Origin: Gonocerus acuteangulatus
Lineage: Eukaryota; Arthropoda; Insecta; Hemiptera; Coreidae
Length of the DNA stretch: 64,000 bases
NCBI GenBank assembly: GCA_946811695.1
Contig: OX328125.1
Coordinates: 101,542,533-101,606,532, forward strand
Direction of reading: 5' to 3'
Part shown: piece by piece, positions 42,401 to 54,370 of the stretch
Layout of the letters: the number at the start of each line of letters is the position of its first letter
Position numbering within the stretch: position 1 is the stretch's first letter
Made by a program: the position numbers and the translations under genes
Notes under the pieces: generated by a model
The model's database searches: none
Seen by the model: the letters and a program-made list of their open reading frames with translations, nothing else
Told to the model about the DNA's origin: nothing

Positions 42401-43474
42401 CATGACGCAATTGTGCCGAGTACAGTCTTCTGTATTTCAGAACCCATAGATCAGGAAAATAACGGTGGTTCAAATTTGTATACATATTTGTCTGTTAGCG
42501 CTGTGGCTGCCTGAAAATTGATCCGATTTTGAAGAAATTTAGTACGAAAATCGTTCCTCTCATTTGAAAGATCAAGTTCGCTAACCAGTAGAATCAGTCA
42601 ATCGGAAGATGGCTTTTGGAGCAAAATTCGCGCGAAGAAAATCGTAACGCTTACGTCTTCGAAATCATGTGCTTGCAGATACTCATTTTATAGGTTTCTT
42701 AACGTAAAAAAAAAAACGAATGGAACCATTCTTAAAGCGATGTCTGTAACCTTTTTCGAGAAACATTGAAACACCTAATTTTTCAAACTAATTTTCAGTT
42801 TGGGTATTCAGAAACGATTAATTCAGTTGAAACTTGTTCCAGACGTTTAACATTCATCTAATCAATGACTTTTTTTTCTTTGGCGATCCGAATTATTGTC
42901 CATCACGTACAATTTTATTGCAAAATTTGAGGAGTGGGCACACAAATATCTGACTCCTTCGCCATCTACCTTCGCTCTATATAAGCACTATTCCCGGTAT
43001 ATTTCTTATTTTCTTAACTTATTTTACTAAAATACTCATTTTATTGTTTAATGTAATAAAAAAAAAGCAGGTAAACAAACACAAAAAAAAAAACCGTTCA
43101 AAAGAAGAACACTAACAATTTCAAAGTTTCAGGCACTTACTTCTGTTATTGACATCGCCCCATGGAAAATTATAACAGTACCTTTTTTGTAGAGAATTTA
43201 TTAAGCTTTGGAATGGTCACCTTCCACTTACCACTTGATTTCCCAACCGTATCCGAGATATTGTAGAAAATATAGAAAGATCTTAAAACTTTTCATGTTT
43301 ATTGATACATTTTCCCCCAATACTTCTTTGCCTCCAAATGCAACCAAAATTTAAATATTTTAGATTAGATGAATTTCAAACATCTGGAACAAGTTTCCAC
43401 TTAATCAAGCGAGCTGAATGCCCAAACTGAAAATTAGTTTGGAAAGGTTGTTGTATCTATTCTATTGTGGCCGT
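42401..43474 (+). mobile_element. HLE-B, older second copy
   Basis: ACCTCATGACGCAATTGTGC, AACGGTGGTTCAAATTTGTA, GATCAAGTTCGCTAACCAGT, CGCTTACGTCTTCGAAATCA. (TA)n reduced to TATACATATT. Order matches HLE-B; the left hairpin is lost. Confidence 0.55.
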
Positions 43475-43850
43475 TGTAGCCTGATCTTACCTAAGTAACA
43501 TTGTTATGAAGTATCTTTTACTTGCCAACGAAACCTGAAAGACCAACCTTCTTTGTTTTATCGTGTACTTTGTTTATGATAATGAACCCTCCACACGTAG
43601 ACTTGAGCTAACAACTAGTCCATAGCGGAGAGCTGTCCTCTAGCATCGAGTAGTATGTTTGCTGCTGAATTCTCTCCCTTCCCTTGAATAAGTTTAATTC
43701 TGCCATTGTCTAGAAGAGCTTACCTCTGCCAGTATATTTCCTCTTTACTTAACAACCCTTAGCATAAACAGCCCCAGCTCTAAAGGTGAAGCTTCAATAT
43801 AATTCATCGCTCTCCAACTCTATTTACATAACTTTGAATATATTCCGTTT
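43475..43850 (+). repeat. Repeat E
   Basis: Close copy of 20676-21060: CTGATCTTACCTAAGTAACA, GCCAACGAAACCTGAAAGAC, TTAATTCTGCCATTGTCTAG. Confidence 0.7.
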
Positions 43851-44872
43851 CAGTCTAAGAGAACTTAAAGCATTCGGATTTGTTTTCCACGTTTTACTCT
43901 TAATATTTCAGAATTTCTTTCTATTTCTCTCTCCATTTTTTCAAGAATCCATTTTTGTCCATCATATACTGTTTTCTTGCAAAATATTTTCATATTAAAG
44001 TTTCTATTATGAACAAACTCAAAAATTAATTGGTTTAGAAAAAAGCATGCTGACTTTTCAGGCTAATCCTACCCCCACCTTCTCCCATACCGTCTCTCTT
44101 TAATTTTGTATCTTTAATCTGATTAATATCATTCCTGGAAAGTACATGACTAAATATGAAAGTGAAAGAACCTAGGCAATTAATAAGATTGACAACCTGG
44201 AAGCAATCACTGAATTTTAGATTTAACCCTTACAAGAATGTAACCCGCCAGACCTTACATGCCCGTGGAGCGGAGCCTGTATTACCATCCTGGTTCCACA
44301 GGACGGCATTAAAATAGATGAACCTCATTCGGCAATGTCTTCTCATTTCCTAAAATACGCCTTCGTTATTTATTTCTTCAATAGTATCCTTAAAAAAAGT
44401 TTTTTTTAAATTTGGTTTTAATTTTTTTAAAACGTTTTGTAATTCGTTTTTTGAAAATAATATCAAGTCAAATACCTCGGCATTGGTATAATATCTCTAA
44501 AACATGATCTCTTCAACTGGTAAAACATAAATAAGGTCCTTCAGAGGGACTCGAACTATGCAAGGAGACCGGGCAGCAAAGAGAAACTTCCACTAAATAG
44601 GCTCAAACTGAACTTTTAATGAACTCTAGCGGATATAAGAATGACTAGAGCCTAAAACTTCTAGATATCGCAGAAAGCTGTCACGGTGGCTTTCAGTCCC
44701 CAAGCTAAGAAACAGCCTTGTCATGAGTGTGGCTATCAGTCCACGGGGCATACCGGTTCGTCGTCACAAAAGTGGCAATCAGCCACGGGGCATGAAAGAC
44801 GGTTGTCACAAAATTAGCTATCAGCCTCGAATGGGTAAAGCTGAATAATAACAAGCGGGGCCTCCCCGTGGA
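43851..44872. other. No gene; short tandem phrase
   Basis: 44690-44850 repeats GGCTATCAGTCCACGGGGCA-like phrases (GGCAATCAGCCACGGGGCAT, AGCTATCAGCCTCGAATGGG) about three times at ~50-bp spacing. Otherwise AT-rich. Confidence 0.5.
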
Positions 44873-45042
44873 TTAGGGGCTAAAGACATTGAATATCACG
44901 CGTGAGATGGTGGGTTCCAGTCCCACCGACAGCAGGGATGTTTCTCGTTCTAGGGCCCATTGAGAAATTCCCGGCTGTACCATGGATGTATGCGCCAATG
45001 GCTCAGATGATCCTGCGCCTTAAAAAATAAATAAATAAAAAA
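44873..45042 (+). mobile_element. SINE-A, diverged subfamily
   Basis: GGGGCCTCCCCGTGGATTAG, GGTGGGTTCCAGTCCCACC (B box), GAGAAATTCCCGGCTGTACC, and the shared tail GCGCCAATGGCTCAGATGAT then CCTGCGCCTTAAAAAATAAA. Same order as SINE-A with many substitutions. Confidence 0.8.
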
Positions 45043-45614
45043 CACAAGAGATCAGTATGTTTTGCTACAAAACTAGACGAGATGGAATTTATTTGAGTAT
45101 TTGTTTTGGTTTCAGCACAAAGACATCCATTAGAAACAGTGAAAAAACATCATGCTTTTTCCTATCGCAATCACTGGTTTCGAATTTATTCAGGATAGTC
45201 TTGTTCTAGCTTCAAGATACAGACACCTCTACTATGGAGATTTGCTTCAAGTGCTTTACAACTGGTCTTAAAATAGAGGAGTAAATTGTGGTAAAATATT
45301 AAATTGACTATTATGTAACTCATTTAAAACATTTTTTCTTTGGTAACTTGTAAAAAGCAGTGTACTTATTGATAAAACATGACAAGGTACATATTTCTTC
45401 CAAACGTGACAATGTTACCTTCCCGAACGGAAGCTCACCTGACCTGATGTCTTGAATGAAAATGAGACCCAAGCATGCGTGACCTGAGGTGTACAAGTAG
45501 GTCGCTTCATGCCCTTATCTTCAAAAACCCATCGGCTACAACAGGCTTGCCTTTAGATCAAAAGAATTAATTCTGTAATATACATATAACACAAATATAA
45601 TTAATAATACTATT
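45043..45614. other. No gene recognised
   Basis: Mixed AT-rich DNA; nothing supported. Confidence 0.35.
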
Positions 45615-46095
45615 AACTTTGTTTGGATACCAAGCCATTGCGATATTGCTGGAAAAGAAAAGCTGACAAACACGCGAAAGAAGCAACCACTGACGGCCGT
45701 GAATTCGAAATGGTGCCACAAAATGACTTCAAGTCCTGGATCGAAGAAAAGGCCGAAGCTCACTGGGAGATAAATTGGTGGCAGATCACTTCAAATAAGT
45801 TACGCGAAGTGAAAGGTGTCACTAGACCTTGGCAGACCTCCTGTAAGTAATCCTCACTAGACTCCGGATAGGACATACTCGCCTCACTCAGGGTTATTAT
45901 ATGTCACGAGCCAGCAATATCTAGGACCTCTGGTATTCTTATTACTGTCAAACTTGTATTAACAGACTTTAGGCTTTATGAGGAGTTGAGAAGGAAATCT
46001 TGGGTGTCCGGAACACTACTGACTGACAGGCTCGACAACACTGAAAAATTAATAACCTTTTTAAAACAAGCACAAATTTACGACCCAATTTAAGT
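45615..46095 (+). pseudogene. LINE RNase H end and C-terminal tail
   Basis: TTTGTTTGGATACCAAGCCA encodes FVWIPSHCDIAGKEK, the last RNase H motif (catalytic D follows as EKADKHAKEA after a frameshift). Then the frame reads FEMVPQNDFKSWIEEKAEAH and, after a stop, LTRLRIGHTRLTQGYYMSR. A decayed zinc tail (CQTCINRL) ends it. Confidence 0.75.
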
Positions 46096-47099
46096 TAAGG
46101 CGGTATCGGGAGGCAGAGTTGAGGGAAATGGTGTGGTTCCCCGCTTGGCGGGGGTGATGTTGGTTAGGCACTGGAAGGCTCTCGGGTCATCGATGAGACC
46201 CCGGGATTCGCGAGAGCATGGACGGAGCAAGCACGTCCACTTTCTCACAGGCAAACCCGATGTACAAACACAGAAACATAGTTTGCAGGCATAATAAAGA
46301 GAGGCTTTTTAGCGCACAGTGGGGCCAAATGACATTTTGTTTTTCAAAAAAGACTACAAGCTCTAAATCTAAACCGATTTCAATGCAATTTTTTTTTAAA
46401 ACGAAAGCTATTAAAATTTACAACAACTTTGTCTAGCTAATTTGTTTTCCTTGTTTATTAAGTTACGTCTAAATAGTTCACAAACTTTTACAATAGAACA
46501 TAAAAGAATAGTTTATTTTACAGATATAGTTGAAATTATACATTCACATCCTGACTAGATTTAGAAAACATCAGACTGAGATCTCTTCAAAACGTAAATT
46601 TATCTTACTTCAACAATGAGATTAATTGAAATAATAAGCTTTTTGAATGATTTGAAAATAGATTTTGATTTTTTCATAGTCTAATCAGGATTTGAATGTT
46701 TAATTCCAATGATATCAGTGCTGATATTAAGTTAGATGAAAAATGAAATAATATTTTATGTTTATGTATGTATGGATAGGGTTTAAGGAGGAAGAACGTC
46801 AAAGGTTACCATCGTCCTGTAAAGTGTTTTTCAATGACAATTATTTTTGTACTATAAAGATATTACAAGAGTCAATTGCACTACATATATTGTCGGGAAT
46901 GCTCTTAAGTTGTAATGTTATATAATGTTCAAATGGTTTTTATAATTGGTTCTGAAACTGATATGGCTAATATAATTGTTGTACATAGATACTGCTATAA
47001 TAATAATTATGGTGATATGAGCTTGGTCCGTTACGGCATATTATTTAAATCTATATGTATCAATGCATCTGAGTTCAAGGTATAGAATATATACAGAAA
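46096..47099. other. No gene recognised
   Basis: 46130-46220 is GC-richer (CCCCGCTTGGCGGGGGTGAT hairpin-like; GAGACCCCGGGATTCGCGAG) and may be the 3' UTR of the preceding LINE. The rest is AT-rich. Confidence 0.35.
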
Positions 47100-47226
47100 T
47101 TATTTATTTTTACTTATTTATTTTTTTTAATTTATTTATTTTTTATTTATTTATTTATTTTTTATTTATTTTATTTTTTATTTTATTTTTTTTATTTATT
47201 ATTATTATTTATTTTTTTAAATTTAT
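47100..47226. repeat. (TTTA)n/T-rich low complexity
   Basis: TTTATTTATTTTTTATTTAT-type tract; ORFs across it are artefacts. Confidence 0.9.
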
Positions 47227-47700
47227 TTATTGGCTATATTTCTGTATATAATTTTGATTTTTGAGAAAATTTAGTACTTTGTCCACTATAGAGGGGTTGT
47301 CTGCAAGTGCTTCAGATATATCTTTTGGAATTTCGTTCTTTTCTAGGGCGTCTTCGTATAACCTGCAAGACTCGAAGATATACCGCACAGAAATCCGTTC
47401 ATTACACGCCACACATATAGGCTTTACCTTCCCCTCCATAAGGAAACCATGAGTAAGTCTGGTATGACCTAGGCTCGTCTCTTCTACTGCTGCATTGGGA
47501 TGATCGCCATGGCCCTAGACTTCTTTTGACCATTTTCAATTTATTTTCGGAAACATCCGCCCATAATTTTAATGTTAGTGAAGAAATTGAACAATTAAAA
47601 AGGGCCAAACGAAGCTCGCTGAAAAAACTATCTTCAAATCAGCATCGTGTTCACTCGGCATCGGGATTTCACTTGGAGAATCGTATTTTTTGCACATTTA
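47227..47700 (-). pseudogene. LINE ORF2 C-terminal tail, frameshifted
   Basis: Minus strand: KLWADVSENKLKMVKRSLGP W, RRDEPRSYQTY in one frame, whose equivalent LGHTRLTHGF is read in the next frame (a frameshift near 47450). Then MEGKVKPICVACNERISVRY, C-x2-C-x8-Y-x4-C, with Tyr for the usual His. Confidence 0.75.
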
Positions 47701-47978
47701 AAAAATTGTCTTCACATAAACACTCTTGGATATCATTTTTGATTAGTTAAGGAAGAATTTTAACCCATAAAAAAATTTGTAAAAAAAAAAAAATTTACAA
47801 GGTTAAGATGGGTAAAATTATTTCGCAAACATTTTGTGATGGAACCACAACTTAAAGATGGAGTGTTCATGCTGTCCTCAGTGTTCTTGTTAAATGTCAT
47901 ATCTTGTATACGTATGACTAATTTCAATTAAAAGAATATGACCATGGGGGGGGGGGTAAAATTGTTTCTAGTTTCTAA
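47701..47978. other. No gene recognised
   Basis: AT-rich with A- and G-runs (GGGGGGGG at ~47947). Confidence 0.35.
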
Positions 47979-48140
47979 AGGCCGGCTCTCCGCTCTGGAC
48001 TACTTGTTAGCTCAAGTCTACGTGTGGAGGGTTCATTATCATAAACAAAGTACATGATAAAACAAAGAAGGTTGGGCTTTCAGGTTTCGTTGGCAAGTAA
48101 AATATACTTAATAACAATGTTACTTAGGTAAGATCAGTCT
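47979..48140 (-). repeat. Repeat E, inverted
   Basis: CTCCGCTCTGGACTACTTGT, TCAGGTTTCGTTGGCAAGTA, GTTACTTAGGTAAGATCAG match 20676 and 43475 in reverse. Confidence 0.7.
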
Positions 48141-48790
48141 ACAACGGTCATAATAGAATAGATACAACAACCTTTCCAAACTAATTTTCAGCTTGGGTAT
48201 TTGGAAACGGTTGATTAAGTTGAAACTTCTTCCAGATATTTGCCATTTATCTAATCTAAGATATTTAAATTTTGGTTGCGTTTGGAGGGAAGGAATCACT
48301 GGAAAAAATGTATCAATAGACAAGAAAAGTGCTTAGATCTTTCTATATTTTCTACAATATCTCGGAAACGGTTGGGAAATCCAGTGGTAAGTGGAAGGTG
48401 ACCATTCGAAAGCTTATTAGATTCTCTAAAAAAAAGGTTCTGTTATAATTTTCCATTAGGTGATGTCACTAAACTGTTACTATTCTTCTTTAGAACGTCA
48501 AAAATATACGAAAAAGTTGTGTACCAAATTTAACCAAAAACGGAGCCAGCAGGAGCGCGAACAGACAAACATTTATATAAATATTTACATATTTATATAA
48601 ATATTTACATATTTATATAAATATTTACATATTTATATAAATACAGATTTGAACCACATATATTTTCTTGATCCATGGCGTCTGAAAAGAGAATTTTTTT
48701 AGTCGGGACTTCCGGATTCCGTTGTAAGGTTAACCTCATAAGCGTGTTTCCCCCCTATGGAGGGAGGGAGGAATCGCGCAAAAACAACCG
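48141..48790 (-). mobile_element. HLE-B, diverged, left end at ~48785
   Basis: Body blocks TTTTGGTTGCGTTTGGAGG and CTCGGAAACGGTTGGGAAAT. At the (TA)n position it has TTTATATAAATATTTACATA repeated four times (48570-48640) instead of pure TA. Left hairpin AAGCGTGTTTCCCCCCTATG then GAGGGAGGAATCGCGC. Confidence 0.65.
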
Positions 48791-49336
48791 AAATCCATTA
48801 ATTCCCAAAAATTTTGTGACGGAACCGCAAGATAAAGATGGAATGTTAGTGCTGTCCTTAGTGCTCTTATTATATATCATATCTCTTATATGTGTGACTA
48901 ATTTCAATTAACGTAATATGACCAGCAGGAGGGGAGGTGAAATTGTTTCTTTAACGAAGTAAAAACTAAAATTGCCCGCGCTAGTAAAAGATAAAATTAA
49001 TTTGGATAAAACCTTTTCTTCATCTCCCTTCCTCTCCCTGGTGGGGATGAAACATGTAAAGAAGTGGTTCGTAGGATAGATAAGGAGTAGCTTGTTATCA
49101 CTAGGTCAAGGCCTGTCATGCAAGGGTCTGTCTCCCTCGAGGGCTATTGTCATATACTACAACACAGGGACAATAACATGGAGCTCATCGGGATTTTCAT
49201 CTATTCAATCGATAGATTATAGAAATACTTCCTCCTCTTCTACATTTCCTGGTTTACTCTTCACAAAATAATGTCAAGAACTTAATTTGTGTATGATCTT
49301 TTCTTCTTCCAGTACATATATATATATAAATAAGCA
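48791..49336. other. No gene recognised
   Basis: Mixed sequence; CTAATTTCAATTAACGTAAT repeats a phrase at ~47918 (CTAATTTCAATTAAAAGAAT), so 47850-47950 and 48820-48930 are related repeats. Confidence 0.4.
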
Positions 49337-50884
49337 CAGTGGAGTCTCACTTATACGAAACATTCAGTTTTACGAAGAATTTTTCATTCCCCGGAAAAAC
49401 TCCATTTAATCCTGTGTATTGAATTATTCACTTATGCACTATTCAGTTAAACACAACATTCACTTATACGAATGCTAATTTGTTCCCCTGGTGTAAATAC
49501 TATTCAGTTATACGAAGAGACAACAGCTTTTCCACGAAATGTTTACAGACTTACCAGTGACTTACCCCCACCAGTCTCTCTCTCTTTCTCTCATCTCAGT
49601 TCTTCCTTGTGATTCTAGTAATCCAGCCGTGTTCTATCCACTCTATCTTGTGTGATTTCCTTCGTTCCCGCATCAATAACACGGCATGTGCCAGTGATGA
49701 TTCATCTCCCCTCCACTCGTTTTTCACTTCTCTATACATTAGTCGTTCTAATAGCCGTGTTCTATTGTCCTGAACAAAACTTTAGCTTGAAGACAAAATA
49801 AAAAAAGTCCGTCTCGCAGGAACTGCATCATCTTAGCGCGGTTTTTTGTAGAGCATTTAGTAAGCTTTCGAATGGTAATCTTCCGCTTCACAAGATTGTC
49901 AACGGTTTTCGAGATACTAACGAAAGTATACAAAGTTACCAAAACTTTTTTTGTCTGTTGATAAACTATTTTATTCTAACCCTTCCTTTACTCTAAACGT
50001 ATCAAAAATTTCAACATATTAGTGTTGATGAAATTCGAACATGCAGAAAATGTTTCAACTGTCTCCCATAATTCTAAGTACCAAAATCAAAGACAAACAA
50101 CCTTCCCTAGGAAGGACGCTAGGCAGTTGAAAAGCTATATCTTGGAAATCCATATCTCTAACATTAAATTGTTTTTCTTATTTTTCTTAACATGTTTTAT
50201 TTTCAAATACATTATCCAACTATAAGCAATTATAACAACAGATAAAAAGAACAGTTCTAATAAGCGAAATCAATTACTTTAAAGTTTTAAGCTCTTATTT
50301 CTCCGATTGACATCGCCTAATCAAAACTTTCATTAGAACCTTTTTTTTAGAGCATTTAATAAGCTTTCTAATGGTATCCTTTCGTTTACCAAGATTCTCA
50401 ACCTTTTTCGAGATATTACGGAAAGTAAACAAAGTTACAAAAACTTTTTATGTCTGTTAATAAAATATTTTATTCTAACCCTTCCTTAACTCCAAACGTA
50501 ACCCAAATTTCAACATATTATTTTTAATCAAAGTAGAACATACAGAAAATGTTTCAACTCAATCCCATGATTCCAAGTACCCAAACCAAAAACGGTATTC
50601 AAAAACTATGTTTCCCATTTTCTCGAAAACGGTTAAAGCTATCGCCTTGAAAATGGTTTTATTCGTTTTCCTAGCCCAGGAAGCATATAAAACGAGTACT
50701 TACAAGCTTATGAACTCAAAAACGTAAGCGTTACGATTTTTTCCGCAAATTTCGCCCCAAACGCCATCTTCCAGTAGGCGGATTTTGCTGGTTAACGAAC
50801 GTGACCTTTCAAATTAGACGAAAGATTTTTGTACCAAATTTCATCAAAATCGGACCATTCCTCTGGGAGCTACAGAGCGAACAG

Positions 50885-50915
<31 letters not shown>

Positions 50916-51328
50916 CAAATTTGCACCACCGTTATTTTCGGTCTCTAGGGGTTCTGAAACGCGAAATTTTCTAGTCGGCACTTCCGGATTGTTTCATGGT
51001 ATCAACCTTATAAGCGGGGTTCCTCCCTATGGGGGAGAGAGGAACCGCGCTAATACTGAAAGAAGTTGATGAAAACCCCAAAGAAATAAAAATAGACTTA
51101 AGAGTAAAGGAATCGAGGAGAATTTTGTGATGTGTAACTTGAAAATATAATAATGTAATACGTTATCTAACAACAAAATGTGTAGAAACAATAAAATTGT
51201 GACTTTTTACGAATAATTTTTTTGATTTTAAAATAGCCACGAAACATAGTTCTATTCAGTTATACGAAATATTCAGTTATACGAAACATTTTCCGTTCTC
51301 CCTCATATTCATATAAGTGAGCATCCAC

Positions 51329-51330
<2 letters not shown>
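49337..51330. mobile_element. pogo/Tigger-like DNA element, split by HLE-B4
   Basis: Termini CAGTGGAGTCTCACTTATAC and inverse of CAGTGGATGCTCACTTATAT, the CAGTGG-type ends of pogo/Tigger. Subterminal ATTCAGTTATACGAA recurs near both ends (49500, 51255, 51270). The TA duplication is present on the right (TA 51331) but not clear on the left. Without HLE-B4 it is ~740 bp, non-coding, a MITE. Confidence 0.7.
49803..51053 (-). mobile_element. HLE-B4, full-length, nested
   Basis: Right end AAAAGTCCGTCTCGCAGGAA, CTGCATCATCTTAGCGCGGT at 49803; left hairpin GCGGGGTTCCTCCCT/GAGAGAGGAACCGCGC, CTAA at 51053. (TA)n 50888-50915. Carries an internal duplication of its ~450-bp block (49850-50230, 50230-50720). 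Flanked directly by the pogo-like element. Confidence 0.8.
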
Positions 51331-51334
<4 letters not shown>

Positions 51335-51424
<90 letters not shown>

Positions 51425-51527
51425 AATTTCAACCACTGTTATTTTCGTTATCCCTCTGGTTCTGAAACGAGACATTTTCTAGCGGGATTCCTCCCTTTTG
51501 AGGAAGGGACGAACCCCGCTAAAAGTT
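51335..51527 (-). mobile_element. HLE-B left-end fragment with (TG)n(TA)n
   Basis: (TG)n then (TA)n to 51421, CAACCACTGTTATTTTCGTT, GTTCTGAAACGAGACATTTT and hairpin AGCGGGATTCCTCCCTTTTG then GAAGGGACGAACCCCGCTAA. Confidence 0.65.
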
Positions 51528-51913
51528 GAATGAAGTTTAAGGAACATAAAGAAGCATAATTTTGCATAAATATAGTTCCGCAAGTTCAACTACAAATGAG
51601 AAATTATACTGACATGCAAGTCAGGCAGGTTTAGTATCATATAATTCGAAGGCTCTGTATATTTAGGGCTCATATGTTATCCTTTTCCTTAAATTTGCCC
51701 AGTTTACTATCTGCTTGTTACAAAAAAATGTCACAAAAAATTGTGCTCTGGCGTTCGCGCATGCTCGGCAGCCATGTACAAAAAGAAATACTGTATGTTA
51801 TACAGAACATTACATAAGTTTGTCGGGTGAACCTAAAGCATATTTATGTTCCTGAATTTGTTATTTTTTTTTTATTTTTGTCTAAAAACTACGAATATAA
51901 TTCCTATTCATAA
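51528..51913. other. No gene recognised
   Basis: AT-rich DNA; nothing supported. Confidence 0.35.
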
Positions 51914-52571
51914 AATTCCGTCACGCAGGAGCTGCATAACTGAGCACTTTCCTCAGAATTTGGCCACTGACGAGTACATTCCTGAATAATTTGCTTAATG
52001 TATATAAAAATAAAATAAAAACATGAATAGTTCTGCTCTTTTACATTTGTAATGAGCAACTGTTTCAAATATTAATTATCTTCCAGAGTATTGTGTATGC
52101 GTGGTGCTACACTGCTTAATAAATCGAAAAACTTTACATTTTCGTCTATTTATCTTGAAAAATAATAAAAGGAACGCAGCAATAACGCAGGAGCAGGATA
52201 CAGCAACTCTAGTGGTAGAAATCAGAACTCTTCATATCATATAAAGTCATATCAAAACAGAGGCGCTCCTAGTGAGAGTTTGGCAAACCTACGGTTGGCG
52301 GGCAAATTCCATTCAAACATAGTTTAAAGTAACTATGACTTCTGATTGTCCGATTTAGTTCCTTTTAACACTTACAATACAACAGTTATTACGACCGGTA
52401 TGAGCAAATTAGTAATTTGGGCGCCCCTCCTCCTGAACAACCGAATTATTTTATTTTTATTAAACATTTCTTCCTTCGGTAATCACAATACTGAGTTTCG
52501 TTGAAATATAACAAAAATTACGGCAGGTATTGGCAAATAACTACTTTCCTTCTTAGGGTAGTGCTAAAATG
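51914..52571 (-). mobile_element. HLE-A6, diverged and shortened, both ends present
   Basis: Right end CCGTCACGCAGGAGCTGCAT, GAGCACTTTCCTCAGAATTT at 51914; left end ACTTTCCTTCTTAGGGTAGT GCTAAAA at ~52571. No (TA)n tract. It carries the empty target CCTGAATAATTTGC used to delimit the transposon at 34040-36585. Confidence 0.65.
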
Positions 52572-53031
52572 TAGATTTATGTCTGTACATACGAGTATTA
52601 TTAGGTAGCGTATGTAAAATTCCGAATCTACGGAACTGCGTCATCTTGGCATACGTTCATATCCAGTAATTTATCATTAATTCTGTTTTTTTTTTTGGAG
52701 GGGTAGTTAACACTTTCAGGACCGATGGCTTCGAACAAAATGTTCATCAGGGCCCAAGTCTTCCTTTTGTATAGTTATTTCGGCAAACATATCAATAAAA
52801 TAAATAAGTGAAGAAACATTTAAAATTATGTACTTTGTGGATTAATTACAATTTACTAAAATTTCAAATACGCCACGATAGCGGACCCGTTGAAGGAAGA
52901 TTTCGGGCGGATTCAGTATCATAAGATACCAAAAATAACCGGGAATAACGTAATGAGGTCCAAAATCAAATACGAAGCGTACAGAACAAGGCCCGGAATA
53001 GCAGGAGAGAAAGAAAGCCAAGCTATGCGCT
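52572..53031. other. No gene; HLE right-end variant
   Basis: 52617-52660 reads AAATTCCGAATCTACGGAAC then TGCGTCATCTTGGC, a diverged HLE-B right end. The rest shows nothing. Confidence 0.4.
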
Positions 53032-53144
53032 GACGCATATGCCACGACGCTGGGCCCTCAGAGCACATCGCTATGACGCATATGTCACGACGCTGGGCCC
53101 TCAGAACAGATCGCTGTGACGCATATGCCACGACGCTGGGCCCG
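53032..53144. repeat. Tandem repeat, 43-bp unit, ~2.6 copies
   Basis: GACGCATATGCCACGACGCT GGGCCCTCAGAGCACATCGC TAT repeated; GC-rich against the local background. Confidence 0.9.
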
Positions 53145-53639
53145 AACGTGTTGAGGCGTAACAACCCTACGTTTTCTGTTTATTTTTTTCCTCCACCTCG
53201 TAATTCGATCATATTGTAAGGTAAGTCATATTGAAAGGTAAGTAGTTGCCTTGGGAATATGCTGAAAGGTAAAAGGTAAAGTGAAGCGATATCTTTAGGC
53301 GGATAATTTATCGACAGGTACAAGTAGACGAAACAAGCTGTCAACGCCTTCTATCCAAGAGGAAAATGGTTTAGGACGTGACATGTTGATGGGGGCAGCG
53401 ACCTCTCGTCGGATAGGTTATTGGTTATTTGATATCTTGATGGATTTCATCCGAAAAGCTGCGGGCATCTTTTAGGGGCATTACTTAATTAATAAAATTG
53501 CTCTAAGACAAAAGTGTAACTGACATTCTCATGTGTCATATTTCTTAATTTTTGGAATACTTAATTTGTTTCCTATTTATATTCATTGTATAATTTTTTT
53601 TTTATAGAGATAATATTGTAACATTTCAGCGCATTTCCT
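53145..53639. other. No gene recognised
   Basis: Mixed DNA with GGTAAG/AAAGGT phrases near 53220-53280; nothing supported. Confidence 0.35.
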
Positions 53640-53860
53640 CATTTAGAGGTTTACCTGGACGCAATACGGAAGTTACAGCTAGACAATTTCACGTTTCTGG
53701 CCCAATAGATCTCTGCCTTGCTCAAAAATGGACCGATTTTAATGAAATTTGGTACAAAATTACTTTGCACGTATATTTTGGGGCAAAATTCACTCAAAAA
53801 AAATCGTAACGCTTACGTTTATGAGTTACTAGACTTCGAGGTATGCGTTTTATAAGTAAC
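53640..53860 (+). mobile_element. HLE-B body fragment
   Basis: GGACGCAATACGGAAGTTAC, GACCGATTTTAATGAAATTT GGTACAAAA and CGTAACGCTTACGTTTATGA match the HLE-B body. Confidence 0.55.
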
Positions 53861-54370
53861 TAGCTGTAACCCGGCGTGCCATGCTACAACTTTTTTCTGC
53901 CTATGACTCTCCCCATATCAAGATATACCAAGTTACGTCAAAATCGGTCAAACGGTGTGAATTTGTTTACATCTGTCTAGCTGTGAAACAGCCAACAGCA
54001 GCCAGCACCACAGCAGTTCAGAAAACAGCCAACAGATGCCAGCACCACCAGCCTGCGATGATCGTAAAGTCATCAATGAGTTCGAGTTATTCTAATTATC
54101 AAGAACATAAACAAATAAATTTGAGACTTATTCAAAATGGCTGTTGATTCAAAATGGCCGTCAGAACCTGAATGGTTCAGTGTAGCCAATTTTCCTTGAA
54201 CAAAACTTTCGACTATTTAGACCTAGCCTAGGAGATTTCTTGTATCAAGACCTACCTGTATGCCAAGTTTGGTCAAAATCGGTCAAACGGTGTAGATTTG
54301 TATAAGGAACTAACAGACAAACAGATAAACGGACATACAGACAGACACGTGATTTATATATATAAATAGA
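53861..54370 (+). repeat. Dispersed repeat, CCCGGCGTGC type
   Basis: ACTAGCTGTAACCCGGCGTG to ACACGTGATTTATATATATA. Includes a CAG-rich internal piece (AACAGCCAACAGCAGCCAGC) shared in reverse with 58540-58620. Non-coding. Confidence 0.65.

Noticed and set aside
45043..45614. Possible host exon
   Set aside because: No long open frame bounded by plausible splice sites.
52919..53164. 81-codon frame across the 43-bp repeat
   Set aside because: Caused by a tandem repeat on the opposite strand with no homology seen.
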